From positions 5,001 through 69,000 of the forward strand of contig CAUYUJ010003397.1 in NCBI GenBank assembly GCA_963575745.1: DNA of 64,000 bases. Reading direction: 5' to 3'. Made by a program: the position numbers and the translations under genes. Positions 28,990 through 39,859 of the stretch are shown in pieces. How positions within the stretch are numbered: the stretch's first letter is position 1; each line of letters opens with the position of its first letter. The stretch is from Prorocentrum cordatum. Taxonomy: Eukaryota; Sar; Dinophyceae; Prorocentrales; Prorocentraceae. The notes below the pieces were generated by a model. That model saw only the letters and a list, made by a program, of their open reading frames with translations. It did not search any database and was not told the origin of the DNA.

Positions 28990-31076
28990 ATTGGAGACTG
29001 GTGCAGGATGCTGCGGAGGGCTGTCTGGGCACTGCCCTGTCTCGGAATGCTAAGGAGGCCCAGAAGATACTTGATTGGGTGCGTGGGCTCTGGGCCGACC
29101 TGGCCGAGAGTGAGCTGTGCGATTTGACCCAGACCACGCTGCCGTACTATGGTGCCCGTAGCAAGTCACCGCAGTTGCACTGGGTCCCGGTTATCAAGGA
29201 TAAAGCCCCTCCTTTCAGGCACCCGAAGCTGTTCGCGGGGAAATGGGTTTCGCATCGGTTCCAGGACCTGATGATCGAATGTCGCGATGGGCCCCCCGAT
29301 GCCCTGAAGACCAAGGAGACCCTCCTGGACCCCCCGTCGTTCGCGCACATTGTCGGGCCGGACGATTGGGATAAGCACCTCGGCGCAATTCAGTCCTTTG
29401 CGCGGGCGGCGCCGTTGGACAGCGAGTGCGCCGACGGTCTCACCCCCGTGTTAGACAAGGCAGAGTGGCTGGAGGCTGCTCAGGACGCGCTGGGGTTGGT
29501 CCAGCAGTATGTTATTAAGTAAGCTCCAAGGGGAATCTCGTCGCGAAGGTGAGGCTGGGTGGAACAACTGGCTCCTCACTAAAATCATGGGGGGGGGGGG
29601 GGGGGAACCGCGCACGTGGCCTCCAAGGAGGCCCCTTGCTGGAAAGCCACCACCGCGCTGTCGGCGGGGGGATTGGTTGTGTCGGACCCCCTGAGCCTGC
29701 TGAAGAGTGAGGCCTCGAGTTGGGCCCAAATCTGGAACGCGGACTCGGAGGCCCCACGTGGTCTGTTCAATGGAGTGTGTCAGCCCCTCCCTCTAGTCTC
29801 TGTCGGCCGCATTAGGACGACCTCGGCTGCCTTCAAGGTCGCCGCGGCTCAGGCTGTGGACGGGTTTCACATGAGGCATTACTCGTGGCTGTCGGACTCG
29901 GCGCTGCAGGTAGTGAGCCTCTTTTTCGCCATCTTCGAATCGCTCTCCTGCCTGCCGCGCCAGCTGCAGATTATCCAGGTGGCGTTACTTTCCAAAGCGT
30001 CTGGGGGGCACAGACCGATTGGGTCGTTTGTTTCCATGCTCAGGCTTTGGCGAAAATGCAGCAGAGAGTTGGCGGCGGAGTGGGAAGCTAGAAATGCCAG
30101 AAACTTTTTTTTTGCTGGAAGTTCGTTCGCTTGCCCGGCGGACACTGTGTGGCGCCGAGCGGCGCGGGCCGAGCTCAGCACTCGCACGGAGGAGGTTTCT
30201 GCGATGCTGCTTTGGGATATGACGAAATTCTATGAGAATTTCTCGCACGAGCGTTTGTGGGAGGAAGCTCGCAAGCTTCAGTTCCCCACGGCCATCACCC
30301 AGCTTTGTGTGTCTGCCTACAGATACGGCAGATTTGTAAGCATGGCCCCAGCGGTGGCGGGGCTTTTCTTTGCTCGCAGGGGTGTCGTGGCAGGCTGCTC
30401 CATGGCCACATCGCTTGTTAGAGTGTACCTCCAGGGGCCGCTTAGCAGTTTAAATCTTCCCAGGGGCGTTTCCCTGGCGCAGTTTATCGACGATTCGGGT
30501 CTGGACTCCACGGGGGCTGCTCAGGAAGTTCTTTGGGGGATCAAAGAGAGTTCTAGGCAGTTGGAGCAGGCCTTAGTCCACGAGTGCGGCTGCTCCATCT
30601 CTCTGCCCAAGGCGAGCCAGGGCAACTTGGCGTGCTCGTACGGCGCCGTCGCTAGCGGGCTCCAGCTTTTCCTTGGCGACCGCCCGTTGCCGCTGGCGGA
30701 CAGCATTGTGGGCCTAGGGATTGATTTCACGGCTGGCTGGTCTCGCAGGAAGGTTTACAAGAAGAGGGCCCTCCGCGAGTCCAAGTTCAAGGTTCGCATG
30801 GCTACCCTGAAGGCCAAGACTCGGAATGTGTGGAACGTGAAAAAAAAACATATCACGTCCCACGCCAAGAAAATCTGGGTCTCGGGGCCGCTGCCTGGGG
30901 TGCTGTACGGGTCCGAGGTCCATGAGATTTCGGAGCGGGAGCTCCACCGTATCCGTCAGCAAGCTGGCTCGGTCATGGGCCTTAGCTGCAAGGGTAGATC
31001 TCCCACGAGCCTGTTAATTTTTGGAGGGCGAGCCAACTTGGCAAGCGGCGGTTGCTCCCCTAGTCAGGTATTCTAA
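28990..31076 (+). pseudogene. LINE reverse transcriptase with N-terminal linker
   Basis: Target-primed RT. The linker (LVQDAAEGCLGTALSRNAKE, to 29522) is open, then stops; the next part is read in other frames across a 17-G run (29589-29605). The RT core shows AAQAVDGFHMRHYSWLSDSA, HRPIGSFVSMLRLWRKC, motif A MLLWDMTKFYENFSHERLW, motif B RRGVVAGCSMATSLVRVYL and motif C LAQFIDDSGLDST, so both catalytic positions are present. Thumb-like sequence extends to SVMGLSCKGRSPTSLL. The frame fails near 31020 (TTTTTGGAGGG), where coding shifts by one. The RT core alone looks intact; the whole ORF2 does not. Confidence 0.88.
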
Positions 31077-32805
31077 GGAGCTGTGGTGTGCCCACTCAGG
31101 TGCGCACCGCCGGTGTTTCATTTTTGCGGAGCTCCGCGAGGCCTGGGGGATTTTCTTCGCGAAGCCTCCACCTTCGTCGTTCAGAGAGGTCGCGGGCCCT
31201 TTCTCAGCGATGATCATGCGTCTCAAAAGGACACAGTGGAAGCTGATTGATTGGATCCCCTTGGAAAACGATTTCGGGGAGAAGCTGATTCTGACCGAGG
31301 TCAGTCCTGGACTTTTGATGGTTTTGTTGCGCCAAGCTGTTCTTCGAAGCATGGATCGTGTTGCTGCTCAGGAATCGGTCCTGGAGGCCCCGAGGTTGTG
31401 CTACGACGTTTTGAAGCGTGAGTTGCACTGAAGTAAGGTCTCACCCTCGGGTAGGGCTGCTGTGCGGATTACCGGTTGCGATGCCAGTTGGACCAGAGTC
31501 AAGGCGCGCTGCCTCGGCTATCAGCTGGAAACAGTGGAGCGCCCTCTGTGCGGCCAAGGGCCAGACACACTGCTGCACAGATTATGGCACTGCCCAGCGT
31601 GTGCAGACGAGCGAGCCGAGATCGCGTCGGATGAATGTCAAGCGGTAGTGGACTCTATGGACGCCGACAACCCCCAAGACATGCTCCTACTCACTCGTGG
31701 TATCTTTCCTCGCCCTTGTGATTACTGGCCCAGGCCCGACACGGAAGGGAAGACCTGTTGGCAATGGGGGGAGGGAGTCACGGCGGAGGAGGGCGTGGTC
31801 ATGGGGGAGTTGTTCTTGGACGGGAGCTGTGCGAGGTGTGCCGTGCCAGAACTTAACAGGGTGGCCTTGGGGGCTTGCGATTCTCGATAAGGGGGTTTGA
31901 GGTACCTGGGCAGGGCCTTCGGCACAGTGTATGCTGATTTGCCGCAGACGTGCCAGGCTGGCAAGTTTGCCGCCTTCGGCTGTTCTAGCCAAGTTGTAGA
32001 AGGCGAGTGTGATCTGTAAACGGACTGTGCTAATGTTCACGCGCAGGCAAATCGACCCCTGGGTGACCAGCTACATTATCAAAGGCCCTATGGAGGGCTA
32101 CTGCTATATAGTCAGAGAATTTCACACCTCATCAAATCTGCGAAGAAAGTCAGGGCGCACTTGTCCTTAGGGAAAGAGGGTGCGCGTGAGAGCGAGATGC
32201 GGCTTCGGAAGGGGAAATGTTCAGGCCGATCAGGCCGCGAAGGCTGGGCACGGCTCCGCCAGACCCCGTCAGATGACATGTCTAGAGCTCTCGACAGGGC
32301 GTTGCTTGTTGCCAAGACTGGTTGCAAGCTGGCCGCGGCGTTGCCGTTTAAGTGGCCACGGCTCGAATTGAAGGATATCGAGCGAGTGGCACCTGTGGGG
32401 CGGGCCCATGATAGGCACCCTGACCGCCTCGTGCATGTTTGGGAAGTGAAAGCAGGCAGATGGCGTTGCAATGTGTGTTTCAAGGCCTCTCGGTCTCAGC
32501 TCCGCCCCCTGACCAGTGGTTGTTCGGGTGTCCGCGGGGACTGGGATGTTGGGGATATGGAGAGAAACTGTCATTTTGTTGTCTGTCTGCCATGTGACAA
32601 CGGAGAGTTGTTGCATATTTCTACGCACTGCGCCTGTTATGTCGGTCAAGGGTCTCCCAAGCAGTCCAACCTCATAGGCAGGTGTGACCTTAAGATGACT
32701 TCTCATAGGAAGTCTCTATGGCGCCGTGTGCTTCGAGGGCTCCACCCCAGCTGCAGCTCGAGCCTGAAGGTAGACCCCGAGGGAGTGCAATACCTCACCC
32801 TGTGA
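31021..32805 (+). pseudogene. LINE ORF2 C-terminal part: CCHC-like segment and RNase H
   Basis: After APLVRYSKELWCAHSG and an in-frame stop at 31429-31431 comes RPLCGQGPDTLLHRLWHCPA, a Cys/His knuckle typical after LINE RTs. RNase H-like pieces follow in changing frames: GELFLDGSCARCAVPELNRV (first Asp), TDCANVHAQANRPLGDQ (third acidic position), and RGNVQADQAAKAG (last Asp). The tail is LPFKWPRLELKDIERVAPVG, VWEVKAGRWRCNVCFKASRS and GLHPSCSSSLKVDPEGVQYL, with stop at 32805; I recall similar GLHP endings in dinoflagellate LINEs. At least three frame changes are present. Confidence 0.75.
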
Positions 32806-32876
32806 GGCGGATTTAACTTTTGTTCAATCACTACAGTCCAGTCTTGCTGGTGTCAGTCTTGCTGATGTCAAACAAA

Positions 32877-32890
32877 TAGAAGTAACAGTC
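32877..32890 (+). repeat. Target-site duplication of the LINE, 3' copy
   Basis: TAGAAGTAACAGTC, followed by AAAATGGTGTCGTTATACTGG, which continues the satellite unit broken at 26087. Confidence 0.92.
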
Positions 32891-33170
32891 AAAATGGTGT
32901 CGTTATACTGGTGCCAGCTCCGGTGTATTGGCCAGGGACTTGGATCATGGTCAGACCAGGACAGTTGGTGTTTGCGTACCGCTGGCGAGTGAATCAGCAT
33001 AAGCATGGCTGGTCGGTTTGGCAGTATGCGAGATTCAATGTGCGGCCTGCTACGCATGTTGCCCCGTAGCCCTTGAGAGCCTCGTCTCACCACTCATCCT
33101 GCAAGCAAGTGCCGCTGAGGGATGATGGCCTTTCGGCCTGGGTGGGATTTCTGGACGGGAGAGTGTCAAT
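32877..33170 (+). repeat. Satellite block S3, right part after the LINE
   Basis: Resumes mid-unit (GTGCCAGCTCCGGTG, GCAGTATGCGAGATT, CCGTAGCCCTTGAGAG, GGGATGATGGCCTTTCGGCC) and ends in TCTGGACGGGAGAGTGTCA, comparable to 38505-38525. Confidence 0.82.
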
Positions 33171-33174
33171 TTTT

Positions 33175-33480
33175 GACGCGCGTATCGCCACCAGCCGGTG
33201 GTGACGCCTGAGGCCCCGCCGCTGTAGGTAATTCGTCTTTGCGCGGCCCGCTCAGACTCGACTCGCCGCGTGCGCTTTCGCGCGCGGCTGCTGACAAACA
33301 AAGTATCGCCACCAGCTCGGTTACAGCCTCTGCCCTCGGCGCAGCAGCTTCCCACTGCGGTAGGTTCTGCTGATGCCTGCGCGCGCGCTAGGCAATTAGT
33401 TTTGCTTGTAGCCCGGGCCGACTTGTGACGCCGCTGGCGCCTTCGGTTGCGGCTGCGGCAAAAAATCGCCGCCAGCTCAT
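33175..33480 (+). repeat. Degenerate tandem repeat around TATCGCCACCAGC
   Basis: TATCGCCACCAGC-like starts near 33184, 33304 and 33464, each followed by a GC-rich stretch of 120-160 bp with TAGG and GCGCGCG. Units are strongly diverged; 33481-34300 otherwise holds a short GGA array (33655-33715) and nothing recognised. Confidence 0.4.
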
Positions 33481-34309
33481 CCACAAACGATGCCCAGGCG
33501 AGTTGCCTTGATCAGGGAACTGGAGGAGCATGCTGTGGATCAAGAGCTTGGGAAGCTGTCAATTTGCAGTCTTGGATCAGCGTGCGCAGACCAGGAGCGA
33601 ACCGTATGCGCCTTCGTGGACTTGCCGAATGAGGACAGGCGGAGAACAAGGACGAGGGGATGAGGGAGAGGAGTAGGAAGAGGAGGGGGAGGAGGAGGAG
33701 GAGGAGGAGGACCAGTGTAAACCCAAGAGTCATCAACGGCGTTGGAATAAACCCTCCCTCGAGGCTCCCTCTTCGTAGGCCCCATACACAGTTCATGTCC
33801 ACTGATGGAACCGCTTCGTTGAAAATTCGTTTGAAGACCCTGAAGCATGCCCAAGTATTTTTTCCCAGGAATCCAACGCCACTGATGAACATAACTGTGG
33901 CGTCCTGGCGATCCTGAGTCGTGCCAGAATGGCATCCCTGGACCTCAAACACTGCAAACCAACGTACTTTGTGCCCCCTCATGATTCGGATTCATTCCGA
34001 AACACCGTGTGTGGTACGTTGACCATGGGGCCCCGTGGAAGGAATGCGCGCGGCGCTAAGGAATGTGCGCGGCTCTAAGGCCAGCGCCACCGTTTCACAA
34101 AGTAACCACCCTCAATCAGTGAACCTCTTTGCAAGTATTTAATTCATTCGAAACCACCCGCCATCTATATGTGAAGCTGTTGCCGATGTTTCTGAGATGT
34201 AGGGTCATGAATGGGTGAGGAAGTCTCAGGCGAAGCGTCCCGCCCGTCCTACAAACAAGTTAGGGGTGCGAGAGGGAGGGGTTATCTACAAAGAGAAGGG
34301 ATGGATGAG

Positions 34310-34545
34310 GAGGAGGCGGAGGAGGAGGAGGAGGAAGAGGAGGAGGAGGAGGAGGAGGAGGAGGAGGAGGAGAGGAGGAGAGGAGGAGGAGGAGGAGGAG
34401 GAGGAGGACGAGGAGGGGGAGGAGGAGGAAAAGGAGGAGGAGGAGGAGGAGGAGGAGGGGGGGGAGGAAGAGGAGGAGGAGGAGGAGGAGGAGGAGGGAG
34501 GGGGAGAGACAGGCGGATGCAGAAGAGGAGGAGGAGGAGGAGAAG
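34310..34545. repeat. (GGA)n array
   Basis: About 235 bp. On the minus strand it is a TCC tract lying downstream of the donor of the next gene, that is, inside its presumed intron. Confidence 0.9.
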
Positions 34546-34838
34546 GTTGCGAGGCTGCGACTGTTGCGGGCACTATCCGATCGGCTCCTCGCCGACGCTC
34601 GGCGCGGACACGCCGCCCCGACCCCAAGGAGGACGCAGCACCTCGAGTGCCCGACGGGGCGGCAGGCGGGCCCAGGGCCCGAAGAACAAGACGGAGGGGA
34701 GGGGCCCAACGAGGACTCCCGAGGTTGCACCCCCCCCCCCTGGAGGCCCTCAGGCCATCGCGACTCACCGAAGTCGCAACTTCAGGACTCGCCACACCCG
34801 AACGTATTCCTCGAGCTGGCCCTCAAGCGCCGACTTAC

Positions 34839-36232
34839 ACTCCCCAGCAGGCCTTGCTCGGCGATGCCCGCCTGGGAGCGGCCCTCGACCCAGTCGCGGA
34901 AGACCTGCGGCGCGATGCGGGACCCCGCCACGAGGTCCTCCAGTTCCTGCTCCGAGAGGCTCTCGATTTGGTGCACCAGGCCCCCGATCTCAAGCACGTT
35001 CCTCTCGACGACGCTCTCGCTGCTCTTCGCGGAGCTGTCACCGAAGTCCGTCAGGAACGCGGGCACGGCCTCCGCGGCGCCGAGCTGCCCAAGCGCCTCC
35101 GCCGCCATACAACGCACACCTTGGTCCTCGGCGTCTGGCTCGAAGTCCTCCTGCTCCTCATCGCCGTCCTCGAACAGCTTCGGGAACGGCGGAATCCCCT
35201 TGAAAGCCTGATCCGGGGGCCCAGCGCCATTACGACATCGCTGCCCCTTCAAAGCCTCCTCGCCGAAGTCGTCCTGCTCCTCCTTCCTTAATCACGCCGA
35301 CCACGACGTCGTTGGCCAGCCTCCACTCCGAGATCCTGTCCTTCTTCACCTTATGCTGCTTGTGGAACAGGTCGCGATGGGCCTTCACACCTCGCTGAAG
35401 CCGTCTCTGCGCGCACTCTCTCCCTGAGGATTCGGTCCAGGTCCTTCCTCGCACCTAGCGCACCTGGCTTTGACGACTCCTCCATTAGCTCCTGCTCTCC
35501 CATGTGCCAGAGCGCCCAGCCGTCCACGAACTCGTTGTTGTTGTCGTCTGCCATGCTCAACACCTGCGTGTTGAAGCCGCTCTCGAGCGCCTTATCCTGT
35601 CCCTCGTAATTCTTCTCCTTGTCCTCATCCTCGAACTGGCTGCAGTTCACGGTGAGGTCCTTGTCCATGCTGTCCTTCTCCTGGTAGGTGCCCGCGCTCA
35701 GTTGACCTCCCGGGGCTCCGAGCACTCCCTGCGCCTCCTGCGCCTCCGGGAGCGCGAGCGGCCCTTCTGGTGCTCCTCCTGGCACGGCGCGGCGGCCAGC
35801 CTGGCCCCGGTGGCGGGGCTCGCTCCCACCCGACTTCGTTGGCGGGGCTGAGGCCTCGCCCACCGCCACCGGCCACAGGTCGCCAGGCGGCGGACTTGGC
35901 GGGGCAGCCCTCCCTGCCGAGCTCCTGGCCCACCTGCGGAGCCTGGGCGGCGGGGCCTCCTCCGACCTCGCAGCCTGGCCCGCCTGCGGCGCCTGCGCTG
36001 GCCCCGGCCGCGGCGCGGGCCCCGCTGAGGGCCGCGGCGGTTGCGCTGGGGACCTCGGCAGCTGCTGCGGGCGCGGCATGGGCGGAACCACCGCTGCCGT
36101 TACGGCCGCCGAGACCGCCGACGCCACCGTCCTCGCGACGAGGGACGCGAGCCCGCCAGGCAAGCTCCGCCCCGCCCTCGTCCCCTGCCTCCGTGGCGCT
36201 TCTGCAGCCTCGCTGGAAGAGCCCCATGGCAT
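34839..36232 (-). pseudogene. Host-gene candidate: acidic protein with HEAT-like segment, two frame changes
   Basis: Best non-mobile coding signal. From ATG at 36232 it reads MPWGSSSEAAEAPRRQG, a Pro/Ala-rich region, then SMDKDLTVNCSQFEDEDKEK, FNTQVLSMADDNNNEFVDGW and KPGALGARKDLDRILRE, with third positions mostly G/C. Near 35412-35425 coding moves one base to RRLQRGVKAHRDLFHKQHKV-KKDRISEWRLANDVVVGVIK. Near 35275-35292 it shifts again to EEQDDFGEEALKGQRCR and IPPFPKLFEDGDEEQEDFEP, then GVRCMAAEALGQLGAAEAVP, like one PBS-lyase/HEAT repeat, and RIAPQVFRDWVEGRSQAG. It ends at a perfect donor GTAAGT (34833-34838). A TCC tract precedes it at 36308-36418. Either a pseudogene, a gene with two assembly indels, or tiny unseen introns. 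Function unknown. Confidence 0.5.
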
Positions 36233-36307
36233 CTGGCTCGGAGCCGCTGAGCCACTTCGAAGTGCGCGGCCCCACGCGCGAGCTCCCCCCGAGTCGCGCC
36301 GAAATGG

Positions 36308-36418
36308 CGAAGAGGAGGAGGAGGAGGAGGAGGAGGAGGAGGAGGAGGAGGAGGAGGAGGAGGAGGAGGAGGAGGAGGAGGAGGGGGAGGGGAGGAGGAG
36401 GAGGAGGAGGAGGACAAT
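36308..36418. repeat. (GGA)n array
   Basis: On the minus strand this is a TCC tract directly upstream of the host-gene candidate, where a polypyrimidine tract would be expected. Confidence 0.9.
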
Positions 36419-36419
36419 G

Positions 36420-37030
36420 GCGAGCTTGGGGGTCTCTTGGGCCGTCTTGTGGGCAGCTGGGCGGTCCCAGGGGCCTCTTGCGTACCCCGGGGAGCCTCTT
36501 GGGGTCTTTTGGGAGACTCTTGGGAGCCTCTTGGAGGCCTCTTGGGCACCTCTTTGGGCATCCTTGGCGCCTCTTGGGGCCCTCTTGGGGCGCTCTTGGT
36601 AGCCTTGGGGACGCTCTTGGCGCCATCCTGGATGACATCGACCAAAGAAGAGGAGCGTCGCAATGTCTCTTGGACTCCTCTTGGGGCGCTTTGAGCGCTC
36701 TCTTGGGGCCGTCTTGGGGCTCTATTGGGCCTCCCTTGGGGCCCTATTGGGCCATCTCGGAGCCATCTTGAGGCATCGGAAGGCTATCGACAGCGAGCGG
36801 GAAACGACGCACAAATCATTGATTGTCCTTAGGCTTTCGAAGGATTTGGGCCTCTGGGGGGCCTCCTTGAAGGTCACGGAGGCTCAGCCGTTTTTGGGCG
36901 GTCTTGAAGCCTCTTGGGGCATCTTGGGAGGCATCTTGAGGCATCTTGGGCTATCTTGAGCCATCTTGGAGGTCATCTTGGGCTTTCCCAGGCCCTCTTG
37001 CAGCAATCTTGGGCCGTCTTGGACGCTCTG
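36420..37030 (+). repeat. CTTGGG satellite, monomers at 36.4-37.0 kb
   Basis: GGCCTCTTGGGG-type units with a non-repeat spacer at 36780-36850 (CGACAGCGAGCGGGAAACG, AATCATTGATTGTCC), comparable to the inverse of the spacers in 56105-57300. Confidence 0.7.
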
Positions 37031-37124
37031 ACTACCCGCGACCCCCCCCGTCCAGGTCCAGGGGAGGGGGGTACGGGAAGAACGGGGTTGGAAGAGGAGC
37101 CTCCCCAGACCACCTACGCCCAGA

Positions 37125-38700
37125 GGGCTGGTGGGCTTATGCAGATGGCTTTTATTGTGTTGGCAGTATGTTGCTCTTCTGAGGTTCGCTTGTCTGCACC
37201 ATTCGACATGTGCTCGTCAGACTGGTGCCAGCTCCTGTGCATGGGCCCGGTACCGGGAAAACGGACATTCATGACGAGATAGCAGGTGGTGATTACAAAC
37301 TGGCTGCTGTTCTTAATTTCATCAGTTTCTGCATACCCTTTTGGTCGGGCTGAGTGAGCATTGACGGCATGGTCGATCCGTGTTGAAAGTATGCGACATG
37401 GAGTTCTTTTGCGGCCTTTCATGCGTGTTGCCACGCAGTCATTGACAACCATCCGCATTACAAAAGCTGCACTCTGCATGCCATTTAGGGATGGATGATG
37501 AGCATTAGGCCTAGGAGTAACAGTCGAAATGTGGTCGTCATACTGGTGTCAGCGCCTGTGCATGGACCCGGTACTGGGAAACCGGTTATACATGACCAGG
37601 TTGTGATGGCATACCGCTTGCCGTTCGCAAAGGGATCAGTTTCTGCATACACTTATGGTCAGGCTGAGCATTGACGACATGGTTTGACCATTCTTAAAGA
37701 ATGCGAGATGGAGCCTTGTCGTGGTCTTCAATGCGAGATGTCACGTAGTCATTGGCAAGCTTGTCCAACCATCCGTATCACAAATGCTGAACTTCGCATG
37801 CCGCTTAGGCATGTTGAGCATTCGGCCCAGGAGGAACAGTCGAAATACGGTCGCCATGTTGGTGTCAGCTCCTGTGCGCAAGCATAGGTATGGTCGGTCC
37901 GTTCTGGCAGTATGCGAGATTGAGAGTGTGAATTGGTACGCATGTTGTCCTTGAGCCTTCTCTCGTAACCCATTGACTTCACTCTCCAATTCCCCCTGCC
38001 GTTTGCAAAGTCGTTATTTTCTGCATACCCTTATGATCGGGCTGAGCATTGACGACACGTGGTTTCCCTTCTGAATGTATGCGAGATGGAGTTTGTTTGT
38101 GTCTCTCCATGCGTGATGTCACGCAGTGATTGGCAAGATTTTCCAACCATCCACATCACGAACATTGCACTCTGCATGTTGCTTAGGGATGATGACCATT
38201 CGGCCTAGGAGGAACAGTCGAAATGTGGCCGTCATACCGGCGCCAGCTATTGTTGCGCATGTGCCTGGCACGAGGAAAGTGGTCAGACAGGGACAGTTGG
38301 TGTTTGCATATCGCGTGCAATTCGCGAGCACGCCAGCATAAGCATGGTCTGTCCGTTCTGGCAGTATGCGAGATTGAGAGTGTGGCCTGCTAAGCTTGTT
38401 GCCGCGTAGCCATTGAGAGCCTTCTCTCATTACCATCACCACACTTGCTAGACTCTGTACGCAAATACCTTATGGGTTAATGGCCGTTCGGCATAGGCGG
38501 GTATTACTAGACGGGAGCGGGTCAGTTACTCAGGTGTCTAATCTTATGTTGTCAGTCCGTTGCTCTTCTGAGGTTCGCTTGGCACTCGAAGTATGGTCGT
38601 CATACTGGTGCCATCTGTGCATGGGCCCGGTACCAGGAAAGCGGTCATACACGACCAGGTGGTGATTGCATACCGCTTGCCGTTCACAATGCACCAGTTT
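37125..38700 (+). repeat. Satellite block S3, second locus
   Basis: Same unit as 24950-26087: AACAGTCGAAAT starts near 37519, 37835 and 38213 (316 and 378 bp apart), and CAGATGGC/CAGGTGTC starts near 37141 and 38531. It contains the uninterrupted version of the LINE target. It ends in CACCAGTTTCCCCGCCCACA. Confidence 0.85.
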
Positions 38701-38861
38701 CCCCGCCCACACACACGCACACTTTCCTTTTCTCCAAGGCCCTTTTCCCGCTGCCCCCTTCCCCTCTTTGCCTCCCCTTCCCCCTCCACCATCCCAATTC
38801 AATCCTTTCTTCTATTGGCCTTTGGAGACGGCGCGGCCGTTGTTTCATCGGTTCCTTTGTG

Positions 38862-39060
38862 CTGTTTTCGTGCCGGTTGCGGCGCCTCGAGGTCGCCCGT
38901 CGACGCCGCAAGGGAGACGACGACGACAAGGGTATTCGACCCCTCCCCCCGAGGTGCCTTCTCTGGGACCGCTGTCGACCGCGCCTCCCGCCCCCCTCCC
39001 CCCGTTCCGCAGTTTCGGCACCGCCGTGGCCTCCGCGCTGGCGAGAGAGCTTGCCCGGGG
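38862..39060 (+). other. Two exon-like islands around a C-rich tract
   Basis: One frame reads CRLRRLEVARRRRKGDDDDK to GAG, followed by GTGCCT. After CCCCCTCCCCCCGTTCCGCAG another reads FGTAVASALARELARG. Donor-like and acceptor-like sites about 50 bp apart suggest a short intron, but the peptides are too short to identify. Confidence 0.25.
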
Positions 39061-39859
39061 CACAGCGCTCCTCCTCCCTCCTCATCCCGGACTCCTCCCC
39101 TTTGTCCCTCTTCTCCATTCCTTCCACTCCAGTTCCCGCTGCTGCTTTTCGTCCTCTTCCTGCTGTTCTTCCTGCTTATCCTCCTGCTCACCCGCCACTT
39201 CCTCCTCCCATGTACGCAGCTGCCTTTTTCCAGTTGGGCATGACGCGATGGGGTCTGTTTGGAAGTTCGAGGTCGGCTGTGACACGCTTCCGCGGATAGA
39301 ACAGAACAGTACAACGGGAAGGAATGGGATGGAGTGATAGGATGTCAGATGTGGCGCGAGCGCACCGAGCTTGTCCCCCTTTCCCCCTCTGCCCCCTTGC
39401 CCACCCTCTTCGTTCTCTCCTTCCTCGCCGCATCCCCCTCCTCCTCCTGCTCCTCCTCCTCCTCCGCTTCCCACTCCTGGGCAGGTGGATGGAACAGAGA
39501 TCAGGAAAGAGGAGGGTGGAGGTTCGAGCACTCAGAGTCGAGGTTCCAGGATCGATGCAGTTGCGCGCTTATTGTCTGTGTTGCGGCAAGAGTGTGGCAG
39601 GCGACGGTGTGAGAGCGCAACTGAACCCGACCGACGAGGTTCCGAGTGTATAAAATAATGCGAATTTCTTCAAATGGAAACTACGCATGTAAACACTTAT
39701 ATGTGGGATTGTCGTATTCACATGAGCGCTCAGGGGAGAGAGGAGAGTGTCACTTCAATGGGTAGTTGAACGGGTGGGGGCAGGGGAGATGGCGAGTTGA
39801 GGAGGAATGGGGAGAGGAGGAATGTTTACTACGGAGGAGGAATGTTCACTACGGATGGA

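Larger units (their letters stand above)
26088..32876 (+). mobile_element. Full-length LINE (non-LTR retrotransposon) in satellite DNA
   Basis: 6.8 kb between perfect 14-bp duplications. Order: SL-like 5' tip, ORF1 with a zinc-finger-like segment and coiled coil, APE-type endonuclease, RT, CCHC-like segment, RNase H, C-terminal tail, and a short 3' end made of the near-repeat GTCTTGCTGGTGTCA / GTCTTGCTGATGTCA followed by AACAAA. A repeat-type tail instead of poly(A) is common in APE-type LINEs. Frames are broken at several points, so it is dead. The domain set resembles RNase H-bearing LINE clades (I/R1/LOA-like); the clade was not determined. Confidence 0.9.

Noticed and set aside
33061-33085. 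CCGTAGCCCTTGAGAGCC resembling the start of the dinoflagellate spliced leader
   Set aside because: It is an internal part of satellite S3 (variants at 25588 and 38405) and lacks TTTTGGCTCAAG and any downstream SL RNA or donor.
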